A stretch of 64,000 nucleotides of DNA from Streptomyces agglomeratus (GCF_001746415.1 NZ_MEHJ01000001.1:8128501-8192500); one strand, 5' to 3'. Shown: positions 33,768 to 42,784, counted from the first letter of the stretch. Notes: generated by a model from the sequence alone, not told the origin. Program-made: numbers and translations.

Positions 33768-34390
33768 GCGAAAGCTCCAGGGGTCTATGGGCGCGACGGG
33801 CCAGGCTGTGGCCGACCACGTTGATCAGGACGGCCAGGGCGGATGAATGCAGCCGGACGTCGCAGGTCAGCACGGGGACACCGGTGTCGAGCTCGAGGGC
33901 CTGACGGACCTCGTCAGTGGTGTAGCGGTGGGCCGCACCGTCGAACTCGTTGACGGCCACCACGAACCGCATGCCCCGCTGTTCGAACCAGCTGACCGCG
34001 GCGAAAGAGTCCTCCAGGCGCCGGGTGTCCGCCAGGATGACGGCGCCGACCGCGCCGTACGCGAGATCGTTCCAAGCCGACCAGAACCGTTCCTGTCCCG
34101 GCGTTCCGAACAGGAAAAGGATCATGGGGCGCGGTTCGGTGAAGGTGATCCGGCCGAAGTCCATGGCAACGGTCGTGGTCGCCTTGCTCGCGATCCCTTC
34201 GAGATTGTCGATGCCCGCGCCGGCCACGGTGAGGATCTCCTCTGTCGTCAGTGGCGGGATCTCGCTGAGCGTGCCGACCAGAGTGGTCTTGCCCGACACC
34301 GAAGCCTCCGGCCACGACGATCTTCAATTCGGCTGCGGGCACAAGACCCCCCTCCGGGGCCGCGACGTCAGACCTTCCGGCGTAGCCCAT
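33715..34390 (-). pseudogene. cvnD: Conservon GTPase CvnD, frameshifted in the P-loop
   Basis: MglA/Rab-like GTPase of the conservon. From ATG 34390 the frame reads AAELKIVVAGGFGVG and then leaves frame in a GGG run (34292-34294). Removing one G gives GVGKTTLVGTLSEIPPL, the intact P-loop, and the rest: DFGRITF, FLFGTPGQERFWSAWNDLAY (G3) and FVVAVNEFDGA (G4). The last ~20 residues overlap the GAF gene in another frame. Either a true null mutation in the switch protein of the complex or a one-base sequence error. Confidence 0.8.
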
Positions 34391-34730
34391 CGAGCAGTGC
34401 CTCCAGTAGTTCGACTTCGGCGTCATCAGTGACGGGGCCTGAGGGGTTGGCAAAGGCAAGGGCATCGGCGTCGAGGAGATCGCTGACCAGAACTTTGATC
34501 ACCTGAGCGGGCTGGTGCATCACGGCAGCGATCTCGGCGACGCAGCGAGGGCCGCCGCTGCAGTGGAACAACAGTTCAGCGATCTCCGCACTTTGCTGTA
34601 CCGGCTGGCGGGTGGGCCTGGTGATGAGACAGGTCGTGAGATTCAGCGCGTGCCTGGGGTGGGTCCGTCCCCCGGTGACCGTGTACGGACGCACATCACG
34701 TAAGGCGGCGTCGGACCATCCGTCACCCAT
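34368..34730 (-). CDS. cvnC: Conservon DUF742 protein CvnC
   Basis: 120 residues from ATG 34730. VRPYTVTGGRTHPRHALNLT and the winged-helix-like core (VAEIAAVMHQPAQVIKVLVS, DLLDADALAF) match DUF742. In conservons this protein sits between the roadblock protein and the GTPase and is part of the membrane-associated complex. It starts 1 nt after the cvnB stop and overlaps cvnD. Confidence 0.9.
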   Translation of the reverse strand: MGDGWSDAALRDVRPYTVTGGRTHPRHALNLTTCLITRPTRQPVQQSAEIAELLFHCSGGPRCVAEIAAVMHQPAQVIKVLVSDLLDADALAFANPSGPVTDDAEVELLEALLDGLRRKV

Positions 34731-34731
34731 G

Positions 34732-35202
34732 TCACAGCCCGTGCCCGGGCACCATGTTCCGGCGGGCCGCCACGAGCAGGTGGTCCTCGAGGGACTTGAC
34801 GAACTTGCCCATCTCGAAGGCCACCTGACCTGCATCGGCCTGCGGCGTCGTCAGCACCGCGAGCAGCGTGCCGACGAGCGCTTCATTCCGCGCCTGACCA
34901 CCGGCGCTGCAGATGAAGAGCAGACCGGCGTCGTGCTCCGCGACGATCTGGCGCACACCACCCTCCGAGCCCGCGAACTGGCCCTTGACGAGTGCGTACA
35001 TCGGGGGAATGGTGGCGGCGAGCTTGTCCGCCTCGTCCACGGTCATGGTGTGGGCCAGCTTGAGGCCGTCGCCCGCGGCGAGTAGAGCGTGCAGCATGCC
35101 GGGGGTCTGTTTGGCGAGGTCAGCGAGCAGCTTACTCAGTTGCTCGCGCGCGGGACGCGCGGACGGCAGGTTGCCGGTGGTCGAGAATCCTTTGTTCTGC
35201 AT
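34732..35202 (-). CDS. cvnB: Conservon roadblock/LC7 protein CvnB
   Basis: 156 residues. LSKLLADLAKQTPGMLHALL followed by AAGDGLKLAHTMTVDEADKL and LLFICSAGGQARNEALVGTL show the roadblock/LC7 fold. The family acts as a GTPase-activating or regulatory partner of the CvnD GTPase. Standard length. Confidence 0.92.
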   Translation of the reverse strand: MQNKGFSTTGNLPSARPAREQLSKLLADLAKQTPGMLHALLAAGDGLKLAHTMTVDEADKLAATIPPMYALVKGQFAGSEGGVRQIVAEHDAGLLFICSAGGQARNEALVGTLLAVLTTPQADAGQVAFEMGKFVKSLEDHLLVAARRNMVPGHGL

Positions 35203-35259
35203 CGGTTGCTCCTGGTGTTGTTCTTGTGTTTGTGGGGGAGGTGGCAAGGCGTAGCGGCG

Positions 35260-36771
35260 TTAGCTCGCCGGGGGCCTGGGTGTCTGTTCTTGAGCGCGGG
35301 CCATGCCGGAGCGGAAGTTGGCCATCAGGCCGGTGGTCGCGTTGCCGGTGGGCACTTGCTGTCGTGGAGGCACCCTCGCGTCTTGGGGGGCCTGGGTGCG
35401 GCGCGGCAGCGGTGGCTTGCCGTCGCCGTGCGCTGTCGGCTGCTGAGGCCGTGGTGATTCGAGAGGTGTCTGCGGAATGCGGCGCAGCTCGGTGGTGTCG
35501 TCGCTGTGATGCGCAGGGCGGACAGGCCGAGCGGGGCCGGCGGGAGCCGCGGCGTTCCGCATGCCAGCGACGCGGTTGTCCGGGGCCTCTTCCGCGTGGG
35601 CAATCAGCAGCTGATTGGGGATCACTACGATCGCCTGCGTGCCGCCCACCAGGTTCGGGTGCAGTTGGATGGTGATGTTGTGTCGCTTCGCGAGGAGCGC
35701 GGCGACCAACAGGCCGATCTGGCCTTCCCGGAGACGGGAGGGCACATCCTCATTCTCAGGGGCGGCCAGGAGCCGGTTGAGTGCGTCGCGCTTCTCCTGC
35801 GGTATTCCGGTGCCACGGTCGAGCAGCTCGATGACCACTCCGCCGGTGGCTCGGTGGGTGTACACCTCCACGGGGTCGCTCGAGTAGGTGGTGGCGTTTT
35901 CCATCAGCGCTGCCAGCAGGTGCACGACGTTCGGGCTGACATACCCCGGGAGCAGCGCCCTCTCGTGAGACAGTGCCGGGCGCACCCGCTGATACTTGGG
36001 GATCTCTGCGATAGCGCGTCGGATTGCGGTGACCACGAGAACGGGTGCGCTGTCGCGCGAGGGAACGCTCCCGCCCAGAACCCTCAAACTCTCCACCACG
36101 CGTCGCATCTGCGTCACGAGATGGTCGACGCGGAACAGCTCGTGCATGAGCTCCGGGTCCGCAACGCTCTTCTCCACCGCAGAGATCACATCGAGGCATC
36201 GTTCGACGAGGCTCTGGAGGCGGGGTGCGATCGACTTGAAGATCTCAGCCAGCTCGGCCTGCTCACTGAGCATGCCGCGCTGATGTGCCGCGGCCGAGAT
36301 CACGGTTTGCCGCGCTTCCGTGAGCACAGCAGCCAGGACGCTCGCGGCATCGCCGCACACATCACCTGTCCGAGCTCGCTGAGCGGACGGAGTGAAGTCG
36401 GCGTTCGTAGCACCCCGCGCGGCCTGCGCAGCTGCCCGGCGCAGGTCCTGCCGGCCCTTCTCCGCATCGGCGATGATGTCGCTGAGGGCCTTGCGCGCCG
36501 CGTCGTGCTCCCGTTCGAGGCGGGCCACGCCTTTGCGGGCGCTGGAGGCGCGGGCTGCGGTCCGCCAAAGAAGAGCGCCAGTCGCGGCGCCCGCAGCGAT
36601 GGCGCCTACCGACGCGGGCAGCACCCCCAGGCTGTCCATGACCCAGCCGCCGCCCACCGCGGCGCCGGTGAAGGCGCTGGCGGTGACGGCAGGGGGCAGG
36701 CGCAGGGCGTCGTCAGCGTGAGCGCGCCGGCGCCTGGTGGTGGGGACGGAGGGTGCGAAGTGGTCAGACAT
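35260..36771 (-). CDS. cvnA: Conservon sensor histidine-kinase-like CvnA
   Basis: 503 residues. Two N-terminal membrane helices (about residues 28-47, 51-66) are followed by a coiled coil (GVARLEREHDAARKALSDII) and a kinase-like ATPase domain with N box VVHLLAALMENATTYS, G1 VIELLDRGTGIPQEKR and G2 LREGQIGLLVAALLAK. The C-terminal ~90 residues are Pro/Arg-rich and disordered. It lacks a large extracellular sensor, so sensing may be intramembrane or through partners. Its 5' end overlaps the preceding gene by 8 bp. Confidence 0.92.
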   Translation of the reverse strand: MSDHFAPSVPTTRRRRAHADDALRLPPAVTASAFTGAAVGGGWVMDSLGVLPASVGAIAAGAATGALLWRTAARASSARKGVARLEREHDAARKALSDIIADAEKGRQDLRRAAAQAARGATNADFTPSAQRARTGDVCGDAASVLAAVLTEARQTVISAAAHQRGMLSEQAELAEIFKSIAPRLQSLVERCLDVISAVEKSVADPELMHELFRVDHLVTQMRRVVESLRVLGGSVPSRDSAPVLVVTAIRRAIAEIPKYQRVRPALSHERALLPGYVSPNVVHLLAALMENATTYSSDPVEVYTHRATGGVVIELLDRGTGIPQEKRDALNRLLAAPENEDVPSRLREGQIGLLVAALLAKRHNITIQLHPNLVGGTQAIVVIPNQLLIAHAEEAPDNRVAGMRNAAAPAGPARPVRPAHHSDDTTELRRIPQTPLESPRPQQPTAHGDGKPPLPRRTQAPQDARVPPRQQVPTGNATTGLMANFRSGMARAQEQTPRPPAS

Positions 36772-37222
36772 GGCACACCTCGCGCCCGTGGGTGATGAAC
36801 GGTGAGCGAGTTGCGGGGCGCTGCATCCGTGCACGTGTCAGGCTCAGAGCGTCATGCAGCTCCGCCGGGGCGGTGATCGGGGAAGCCAGTGGTGCAGGGG
36901 GAGCAGCCCAGAAGCGAGTGTCGCAGCGGCGTTGGTACCCCTGCGAGAGACAGGCCAGCCTCGGGCCCTTGGTGCATACGGAATGCGAGGCTCGCCAGAG
37001 GTCGGCGGTTCCTGACCCAACCGGGATGAGCAGCATCCGGTGCGTTATGCAGTACAGCGACGGACCGACCGCCTGACCCTTGTCGATCATGGAGTCGAGC
37101 GTGGACACGCCCAGTCCCATACCGACGTGGACGATGTCGAAGGCCGGCGGCAATGTCACCGGGAGTGGCACCTCGTTCAAGTGGAGTTGCCTGGGGTGGC
37201 GTGTGCTCAGTAGGGGAGTCAT
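36764..37222 (-). CDS. Hypothetical protein upstream of cvnA
   Basis: 152 residues from ATG 37222, coupled to cvnA by an 8-bp overlap. LHLNEVPLPVTLPPAFDIVH and KGQAVGPSLYCITHRMLLIP followed by VGSGTADLWRASHSVC resemble the short Streptomyces proteins that recall the N-terminal part of primase/polymerase-like domains. No catalytic motif is evident. Its tight coupling suggests it works with the conservon. Confidence 0.7.
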   Translation of the reverse strand: MTPLLSTRHPRQLHLNEVPLPVTLPPAFDIVHVGMGLGVSTLDSMIDKGQAVGPSLYCITHRMLLIPVGSGTADLWRASHSVCTKGPRLACLSQGYQRRCDTRFWAAPPAPLASPITAPAELHDALSLTRARMQRPATRSPFITHGREVCHV

Positions 37223-37452
37223 CAGCTCTCCGGTAGGGACGGGGGTCCGTCGGGGACGGAAGGGCGAGCGCGGTAGCTGAGCGCCAGGACGATCGGGCGT
37301 AAGGACCAGGGGGTGGATCTTGTGATCGGTACGAGCGTGGGGTCCGCTCTGGTGCCGCGCCCTAGCGGGGGAGGAAGTGGCGCGGCACCAGAACGGGGCT
37401 ATGGGGTCGCCTTCGGCAGGCGACGCGTCGTGGTGCACAGTGGTCGGCGGCG

Positions 37453-37617
37453 TCAGACGCGTCGGATCTCACCCGCGATGATCAGAATGATCATGGCCAC
37501 GGCGAACACGGAGATACGGATTGCGTTGCGCGAGGGCCGCCAGCTTCGCCGGGGAATCTGTGGAACGGGCTGCGGCCGTGGGTTCGTGCCGTCGGCGGAC
37601 GTCGGGTCGGTGCTCAT
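37453..37617 (-). CDS. Tiny single-pass membrane protein
   Basis: 54 residues: a hydrophilic Pro-rich N-terminus (PRPQPVPQIPRRSWRPSRNA), one membrane helix (IRISVFAVAMIILIIAGEI) and a two-residue basic tail. Its ATG overlaps the stop of the preceding tiny ORF (ATGA), and GGAG lies just upstream. Translational coupling to the two ORFs before it supports it being real. Confidence 0.65.
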   Translation of the reverse strand: MSTDPTSADGTNPRPQPVPQIPRRSWRPSRNAIRISVFAVAMIILIIAGEIRRV

Positions 37618-37745
37618 GGCTCCTCAGGCGTATGGCTGTCGGCCGGTTCGGAACCCGGGGGTTGATTCGGAGTCGCGGCGATGACGACCAAGGCCGCCAT
37701 CGCAGCAACCAGCCCTGCGGTCATGACCGCTCCCAATACGGTCAT
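37614..37745 (-). CDS. Tiny membrane protein
   Basis: 43 residues: an N-terminal membrane helix (MTVLGAVMTAGLVAAMAALV) followed by a Pro/Glu-rich tail. It overlaps the ORF before it by ATGA and the one after it by ATGA. No homology recognised. Confidence 0.6.
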   Translation of the reverse strand: MTVLGAVMTAGLVAAMAALVVIAATPNQPPGSEPADSHTPEEP

Positions 37746-37894
37746 TCGGTCCTCCAGGGCAGCGCATGACCGCCGCGGGCTACGGCAGCCTTGACCCAGG
37801 CGGCCTCATGCTGATCTCCGGGTTCCGGCAATCCGCTGGGGGTGCGCTTTGGGCGGCACGCCGGCGACGTGCGGCCAAGGACCCTGATGGACAT
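37742..37894 (-). CDS. Tiny basic protein
   Basis: 50 residues, Arg/Pro-rich at the start (SIRVLGRTSPACRPKRTPSG) with a C-terminal amphipathic helix (EAAWVKAAVARGGHALPW). First of three coupled tiny ORFs between the XRE regulator and the conservon. The ATG at 37894 has a weak ribosome-binding site. Confidence 0.5.
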   Translation of the reverse strand: MSIRVLGRTSPACRPKRTPSGLPEPGDQHEAAWVKAAVARGGHALPWRTE

Positions 37895-37995
37895 TGGTGA
37901 CTTCCTGCTTGTGGTGGGTGGGGGTAAGAAGCTGGGGCCTTGTATGGCCCCGGCGTGGGGAGGTCCGAGCAGCCGGGCGAGGAGTCGGGCGGCGG

Positions 37996-38970
37996 TCACG
38001 AGGCGGCCCTCCGTTCCATCGCGTCCGCGGCGCGCACGAGCAGCTCGTACGTCTCCTCACGGCCGCAGGCGGCGGACAGTGCCTCGCGTAGGCCGGCGCT
38101 CACGGTCCTCGCAGCGCGGGAGCCGGTCTCGTAGCTGGGAAAGAAGCCGAAAGTCGTCACCAGCCGGTGGCCGTGAAGGGTCACTTCGGCGGGCCAGTGG
38201 ACTGTGTGAATGAACAGCACCGGGCTCATCGGCAAGATGCGAATGAACAGACCTTCCGGGTCTGATCCCTCACGGCTCACGAGGTCGGCCAGATGCCGCA
38301 GCTGACCGGCCATCACCTTGCGGCCGCCGACCGGCTTGGTCAGCACGATCTCGTCCAGCACCACCGTCCGCTGCTGCCCCTCGGCCCACCTGATGCCGTG
38401 CACCCACCGGGGCAGCCCGAGCACCGGTTCATCCGGCCGGAGGCAAACGGCGGGGTTCAGTACCGCTTCCTGGTACGCCTGAGTGCGCAGGCCTGCGGGG
38501 ACTTGTATGGAGAACTGGATGAACTCGCTCGCTGTCCGCATCACTGCGATGTAGCGCGCCGTCGCCTCCTCACCCGCCACATCCGCCCAGTGGTCGAACG
38601 GGGCACGCGCGGCGTAACCGTGCTCTTTGTGCTCGTTGCGGGTGTAGTCGTGCGGCGGCAGGCTTCGGAGGAGGAAGTCGGCGTGCGGCCCGTGTACGCC
38701 GTAGTGGAGCAGCAGATTCTGCAGCGCGGACGGGGGAATCGGTGACTTGGCGCGCTCCCACCGGCTGACGGCCGATACCGACTGGCCGGCGACGCGGGCC
38801 GCAGCCTCCAGCGATTCGCCTTTCGCCTTGCGCAGGCCACGCAGGTAGAGGCCGAGCACGATCTGGGCAGGCGCCTGGGGTAATTCTGTGGGCGGCGGCG
38901 CGACGACTTGCAGCATGGCGGGGTTCCCATCGAGGTGCTGCACGGCGGACGACGGATCTTGGGCGATCAC
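37996..38970 (-). CDS. XRE-family regulator with DUF5753-like sensor region
   Basis: 324 residues. HTH: LYLRGLRKAKGESLEAAARV, AGQSVSAVSRWERAKSPIPP. The C-terminal ~200 residues (FIQFSIQVPAGLRTQAYQEA, VLDEIVLTKPVGGRKVMAGQ, LFIRILPMSPVLFIH) match the DUF5753-type domain of Streptomyces XRE regulators. It overlaps the DUF5999 gene by ATGA. It probably regulates this operon. Confidence 0.85.
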   Translation of the reverse strand: MIAQDPSSAVQHLDGNPAMLQVVAPPPTELPQAPAQIVLGLYLRGLRKAKGESLEAAARVAGQSVSAVSRWERAKSPIPPSALQNLLLHYGVHGPHADFLLRSLPPHDYTRNEHKEHGYAARAPFDHWADVAGEEATARYIAVMRTASEFIQFSIQVPAGLRTQAYQEAVLNPAVCLRPDEPVLGLPRWVHGIRWAEGQQRTVVLDEIVLTKPVGGRKVMAGQLRHLADLVSREGSDPEGLFIRILPMSPVLFIHTVHWPAEVTLHGHRLVTTFGFFPSYETGSRAARTVSAGLREALSAACGREETYELLVRAADAMERRAAS

Positions 38971-39542
38971 CTGCTCACCGCCTGCTGCGCCTCTTGTGCC
39001 GACGGCAGGGGCCGGCGCGGTTTGAGGATCACGCCATCCGGCCTGAGACAGCCTGTGTCGTCAAAGAGCAGCATCCCGTTGCACAAGACGCTCCATCCGG
39101 CCTCGGGGCGGTGTATGCGGATCTGCGCCGCTTGGCCGTCGCTGGCCTCGGCGGACGGGCACTCGGGGTGGTGAGCACACAGCGCGCCCGCTGCTCTCAT
39201 CTCTGCGAGCAGCTCCTGCACCGTGGCCGCCAGGTTCCGCAGATGCGCACGGGCCTGCACATACTCCGCTGGCATCTCCTTGGCCGAAAGGTCCTGCGCG
39301 GCGCTGAGCGCCTCAGCCAGCGGGCCCGTCATCGTGTGTGCGGCCGGGCCGAGCTGCATGACGTGCCCGCGCAGCATGAGCAGCAGGTCGTGGACGTCCT
39401 GGTCGCTGTCGAGCACCGGGGCTTCCTCGTCCAGCACCAGGGTGATGGTCTTCGCTGCTGCAGTAGCGATCGAGTTGGGGGCGCTGGTGACTCGGGCGGT
39501 ACGCCGACTCATGGCAGCGCGGGCGACACTGAGGAGGCTCAT
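38967..39542 (-). CDS. DUF5999 protein with an extra N-terminal helical domain
   Basis: 191 residues from ATG 39542. The C-terminal ~65 residues carry the DUF5999 pattern (ALCAHHPECPSAEASDGQAA and GWSVLCNGMLLFDDTGCLRP), normally a stand-alone protein of that size. The first ~120 residues are helical (ALSAAQDLSAKEMPAEYVQA) and look like a separate domain. Coupled on both sides by ATGA overlaps. Confidence 0.75.
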   Translation of the reverse strand: MSLLSVARAAMSRRTARVTSAPNSIATAAAKTITLVLDEEAPVLDSDQDVHDLLLMLRGHVMQLGPAAHTMTGPLAEALSAAQDLSAKEMPAEYVQARAHLRNLAATVQELLAEMRAAGALCAHHPECPSAEASDGQAAQIRIHRPEAGWSVLCNGMLLFDDTGCLRPDGVILKPRRPLPSAQEAQQAVSR

Positions 39543-40021
39543 GCCGCCTCCCGGCCCGACGGGGTGCAGGACATCTCCATCCACACCGCCTTCCCGGCGC
39601 CCTCCGACGGTGCGTCGACTCCCCAGCAGTCGGCGAAGGCTTCCACGATGAGCATGCCGCGGCCACTCGTGTCGTCATGTGCAGCGTCGCGCACCCGGGG
39701 TTGCTCGTCCGAGGGGTCCTGAACCTTGAGCCGAATACGCCGTCCATTGCAGCGGACCGAGACCGTGATCGTGCCCTCGTGAATGCGGCGGCAGCCATGC
39801 ATCACCGCGTTGGCCATGAGCTCCTGGGCGCCCAACACGAATTCATCCGCGAGGTGCGCGAGTCCGGAACTCCGCAGTAAGTCCACCAGTTCGTGCCGGA
39901 TGGGGCCGATTGCTTCGCGCTTTGTTGCCAGAGCCGTAGCGAACTCGAACGGGCGGGGCGCTGCGGAGTCGACGCCGTCCGGCCTCTCGGGGGAGGAGCA
40001 GCGGGGGGAATCGGTCGTCAT
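39539..40021 (-). CDS. RsbW-like ATP-binding regulator (HATPase)
   Basis: 160 residues from ATG 40021. FVLGAQELMANAVMHGCRRI is the N box, DDTSGRGMLIVEAFADCWGV the G box. Family members are anti-sigma kinases or their paralogues. It could phosphorylate the STAS protein encoded at the other end of the same operon. It faces a divergent TPR regulator at 40304. Confidence 0.85.
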   Translation of the reverse strand: MTTDSPRCSSPERPDGVDSAAPRPFEFATALATKREAIGPIRHELVDLLRSSGLAHLADEFVLGAQELMANAVMHGCRRIHEGTITVSVRCNGRRIRLKVQDPSDEQPRVRDAAHDDTSGRGMLIVEAFADCWGVDAPSEGAGKAVWMEMSCTPSGREAA

Positions 40022-40303
40022 CACACATGCTCCTCGACTTGCCCCACCGTGCAACCGCGGACGAATCGGCGTCCCATGCGTCCTCTCGTGCACGGTGAAC
40101 TCCTTCTCTCGACTGACCGATGAGCTGTTTTCGGGCCTGGGCCGAGCTCGTAAGCGTGAGGTGGCCAAAAGACCTGCGCAGTCCCGGCGTTGCGGGAATA
40201 TCGTCTGCACGAGAGAACCGCGTCTGAGGCCTGGGCGGTATCCCGGCCGGCCCGCAGATGCGATGAACGCGATGAAAGATCGTTTCGAAGGCAGGGGCGC
40301 ACC

Positions 40304-41686
40304 ATGGGGCGCACGCGCAACGTCAAACTGGCCGCTGCGATTGCAGCGCTGGGCTTGTCCCAAAGCCGGTTGGCCGCTCGCGTCAGGGCGGTGGCACAAG
40401 AGCATGGTGTCGAGGAACTGGTCGGCGTCGGCCAGTCCCACATCGCCAAGTGGGTCAGCGGCGTAGTCCCCGCCTCGCCAGCAGCCCGTATCTTGGCCGA
40501 GACGCTCTCCCGTGGCCTCGGTCGCATCGTCACGCTCGCAGACATCGGGCTTGCGACGGACACTGATCCGCAGCCGCAGCCGCCGGCGTGGAGCGACGAC
40601 ACTCTGACGACGCTGGTGACGCTCGGGAGCACTGACATGGACATCGACCGCCGGCAACTGCTGGCTACCTCGGTCTACTCGGTGGCCGCGCTGGCCCTCC
40701 CCGAGGAGCAGTGGTTCGAACAGGCCGTAGAACGGGCCCATGCGCGCAGACCTCTGTCGAACTACCTCGTCACGTCTCAGGATGTCGAGGATGTCCGAGA
40801 GATGGCCGCCATCTTCTCCCGCCGTGACCAAAAGCGCGGCGGACGCGCCGGACGCATCGCCCTCGTCGCCTACCTGCGAACCGACGTCGCGGAACTGCTG
40901 AGCGGCAGATTCCCCACCGAGGAGATCCGACGCAGCATGACCTCGGCAGCCGCAGAACTGGCCTACCTGGCTGGCTGGACCGCCTTCGACGGAGGGGAAC
41001 ACTCTCTTGCGCAGCGGTGGCTGACGATAGCCACGAAACTCGCGGAGGAAGCAGCAGATGCCCCCTTGGCCGGCCACGTGCTGCGGGCGATGGCTCACCA
41101 AGCGGTCGACCTGGGCAAGCCGCAGGAAGCCGTACGACTCGCCGAAGCCTCTTTGTCCAGCCGTCGCTACGCGCAAGCGTGCTGGCGGGAGCGTTCGCTG
41201 CTCGGCGTCGTGCACGCCCGCGGCCTGGCAGCCGCCGGTGAGAAGAAGGCCGCCGTGGCCGCGCTGCTGCAGGCCGAGCGGGACCTCGGCCGCGCAAGCG
41301 CAGGCGACGATGAGCCGACCAGGGTGTTCTTCTTCGCCGAGGCCAGCCTCGCTCATGAGACTGCCGCAGCGTTGCGTGACCTCGGCGACGTTCAAGGTGC
41401 CGAAAAGCAGTTCAGTCACAGCGTCCGGACACGACGCGCGCAGTTCGCGCGGACGCACTCCGTCACTTTGGGGTACCTCGGCGCCGTCCAGGCACAGCAG
41501 GGGCATCTCGACCTCGCCTGCGACACCTGGGGCTAGGCACTCGACGCCATGACCGGCGTGCAGTCGGGCCGGGCCAAGGAGACGGTCGTCCAGATGCGAC
41601 GGGCGCTGTCGCCCTTCCGCAACCGTGCGGGCAGCCAGGCTGCGGAGCTGGACGCCAGGGCCCGCGCAGTGCTCCTCGCAGGCTGA
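40304..41686 (+). pseudogene. HTH/TPR regulator interrupted by an in-frame amber codon
   Basis: From ATG 40304, HTH (LGLSQSRLAARVRAVAQEHG, VGQSHIAKWVSGVVPASPAA) and tetratricopeptide-like repeats (LAYLAGWTAFDGGEHSLAQR, ALRDLGDVQGAEKQFSHSVR). The frame hits TAG at 41534-41536 in the codon after CDTWG. The same frame then continues for 49 codons with the conserved family tail (ALDAMTGVQSGRAKETVVQM) to TGA 41684-41686. A GAG-to-TAG change explains it. The 410-residue product may still bind DNA. Confidence 0.85.
41534..41536 (+). other. In-frame TAG within the TPR regulator
   Basis: TAG separates CDTWG from ALDAMTG in one unbroken frame. Homologues as recalled have Glu here, one base change away. 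Confidence 0.8.
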
Positions 41687-41758
41687 CGCGTACCGTAAGA
41701 GCAATAGGTTCGGGCAGGGCGGCTTCTCGGACCGCCGGAGACCCACGAGGGGCAGAGC

Positions 41759-42247
41759 GTGTTCGACGAGCACATCACGGTGCCGGTGATTGGCAGAGTC
41801 GTCGGAGGACACAGGGGCCGCCTCGACGACTACAAGGGCAACGTCGAGTCGATCATCCGTATCGTGCCGAGCATCCCTGAAGGCGCCCTGCAAGGGATCG
41901 AGGAGTTCAGCCACATCGAGGTCACGTGGCACTTCAGCCTCGGCTCGGACCAGGACATCGAGCTCGAGCCCCGCAGCCCTCGCGACAACCCGGCATGGCC
42001 GGCCACCGGCGGACTCGTCCACCGCAACCACCGACGCCCCGCCCGCATCGCCACCTCGTACCCCAGGCTCCTTCGAGTCGAGGGCCGCGATCTTCACGTG
42101 CTCGACCTGGACGCCGACGACGGCACCCCCGTCATCGACCTGGCGCCGGTGTTCCAAGAAATGCTGCCCCGCGGCCCCGTGCACCAGCCGGAGTGGCCCA
42201 CCGACATGCTGCGCGACTACTGGACGAACGCGGAGGAACGCTCCTGA
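41759..42247 (+). CDS. TrmO/TsaA-like tRNA methyltransferase
   Basis: 162 residues from GTG 41759. TVPVIGRVVGGHRGRLDDYK, LQGIEEFSHIEVTWHFS and NPAWPATGGLVHRNHRRPAR followed by IATSYPRLL fit the TrmO (YaeB/TsaA) beta-barrel that methylates t6A37 in tRNA. Two usual motifs are altered, so some Streptomyces members may have another substrate. Confidence 0.8.
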   Translation: MFDEHITVPVIGRVVGGHRGRLDDYKGNVESIIRIVPSIPEGALQGIEEFSHIEVTWHFSLGSDQDIELEPRSPRDNPAWPATGGLVHRNHRRPARIATSYPRLLRVEGRDLHVLDLDADDGTPVIDLAPVFQEMLPRGPVHQPEWPTDMLRDYWTNAEERS

Positions 42248-42784
42248 CCGAAAGGTCACTGAAGCGGCCGGATTGACCTCGTCGTACGAGAAGGACAACC
42301 CTTGCTGGCACCTGCCCACACGGCGGGCTAGCGCCCGTCGCTCGCGGAGCGTACGTGCGGGCAGCCTCGCCGGGGTTCGGTGGCACGGTGAACGTTGCCA
42401 CCCTTCACCGAACGGTCGACCTGGCATTGCCCCAGCGGGGGCGTGACCTGTCAGGCGGCCTAACTCGGCGGGTAACGCCCGACATCCGGGTTGGGCAGGC
42501 TCATGCGAGCTGAGAAGCATGACGGGATTCCTCGCGTCGAGGTGGCACGGCTGGCGCACATCAGCGCCTACCAGGCGTGAGCGTTCAACTGCCTTCTGTT
42601 GCGACCTCTGGAGTATTGCAGTGGTTTCTTCGCTACGTAAAGCCAGTCTGCGAAAATTTCGCAGAGCACTTCTTCTCGATGTGCGATCTTGGCGTGGCGA
42701 CTATCGTCACTTCGAACCACCAGGCATTGATGAAGACATCACGAGCCGTCAGACTGACGACAAGTCACGGACGAGGGAGTACAG
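42248..42784. other. 540-bp intergenic region upstream of the XRE/DUF397 pair
   Basis: No gene seen. Includes the 19-bp palindrome at 42647-42665 and an A/T-richer stretch (42590-42750) likely to hold the promoter of the XRE gene. Confidence 0.6.
42647..42665. promoter_or_regulatory. 19-bp perfect palindrome, likely operator
   Basis: TCTGCGAAAATTTCGCAGA reads the same on both strands around the central base. It lies about 120 bp before the XRE gene start in a locally A/T-rich stretch, where an autoregulatory operator would be expected. Confidence 0.6.

Noticed and set aside
42310..42360. Inverted GC-rich repeats as attachment site
   Set aside because: Short imperfect repeats are common at this GC content and no integrase or tRNA is near.
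39539..42559. 1006-codon minus-strand ORF
   Set aside because: Only its last 160 codons are a real gene (RsbW-like); the rest is antisense to the TPR and TrmO genes.
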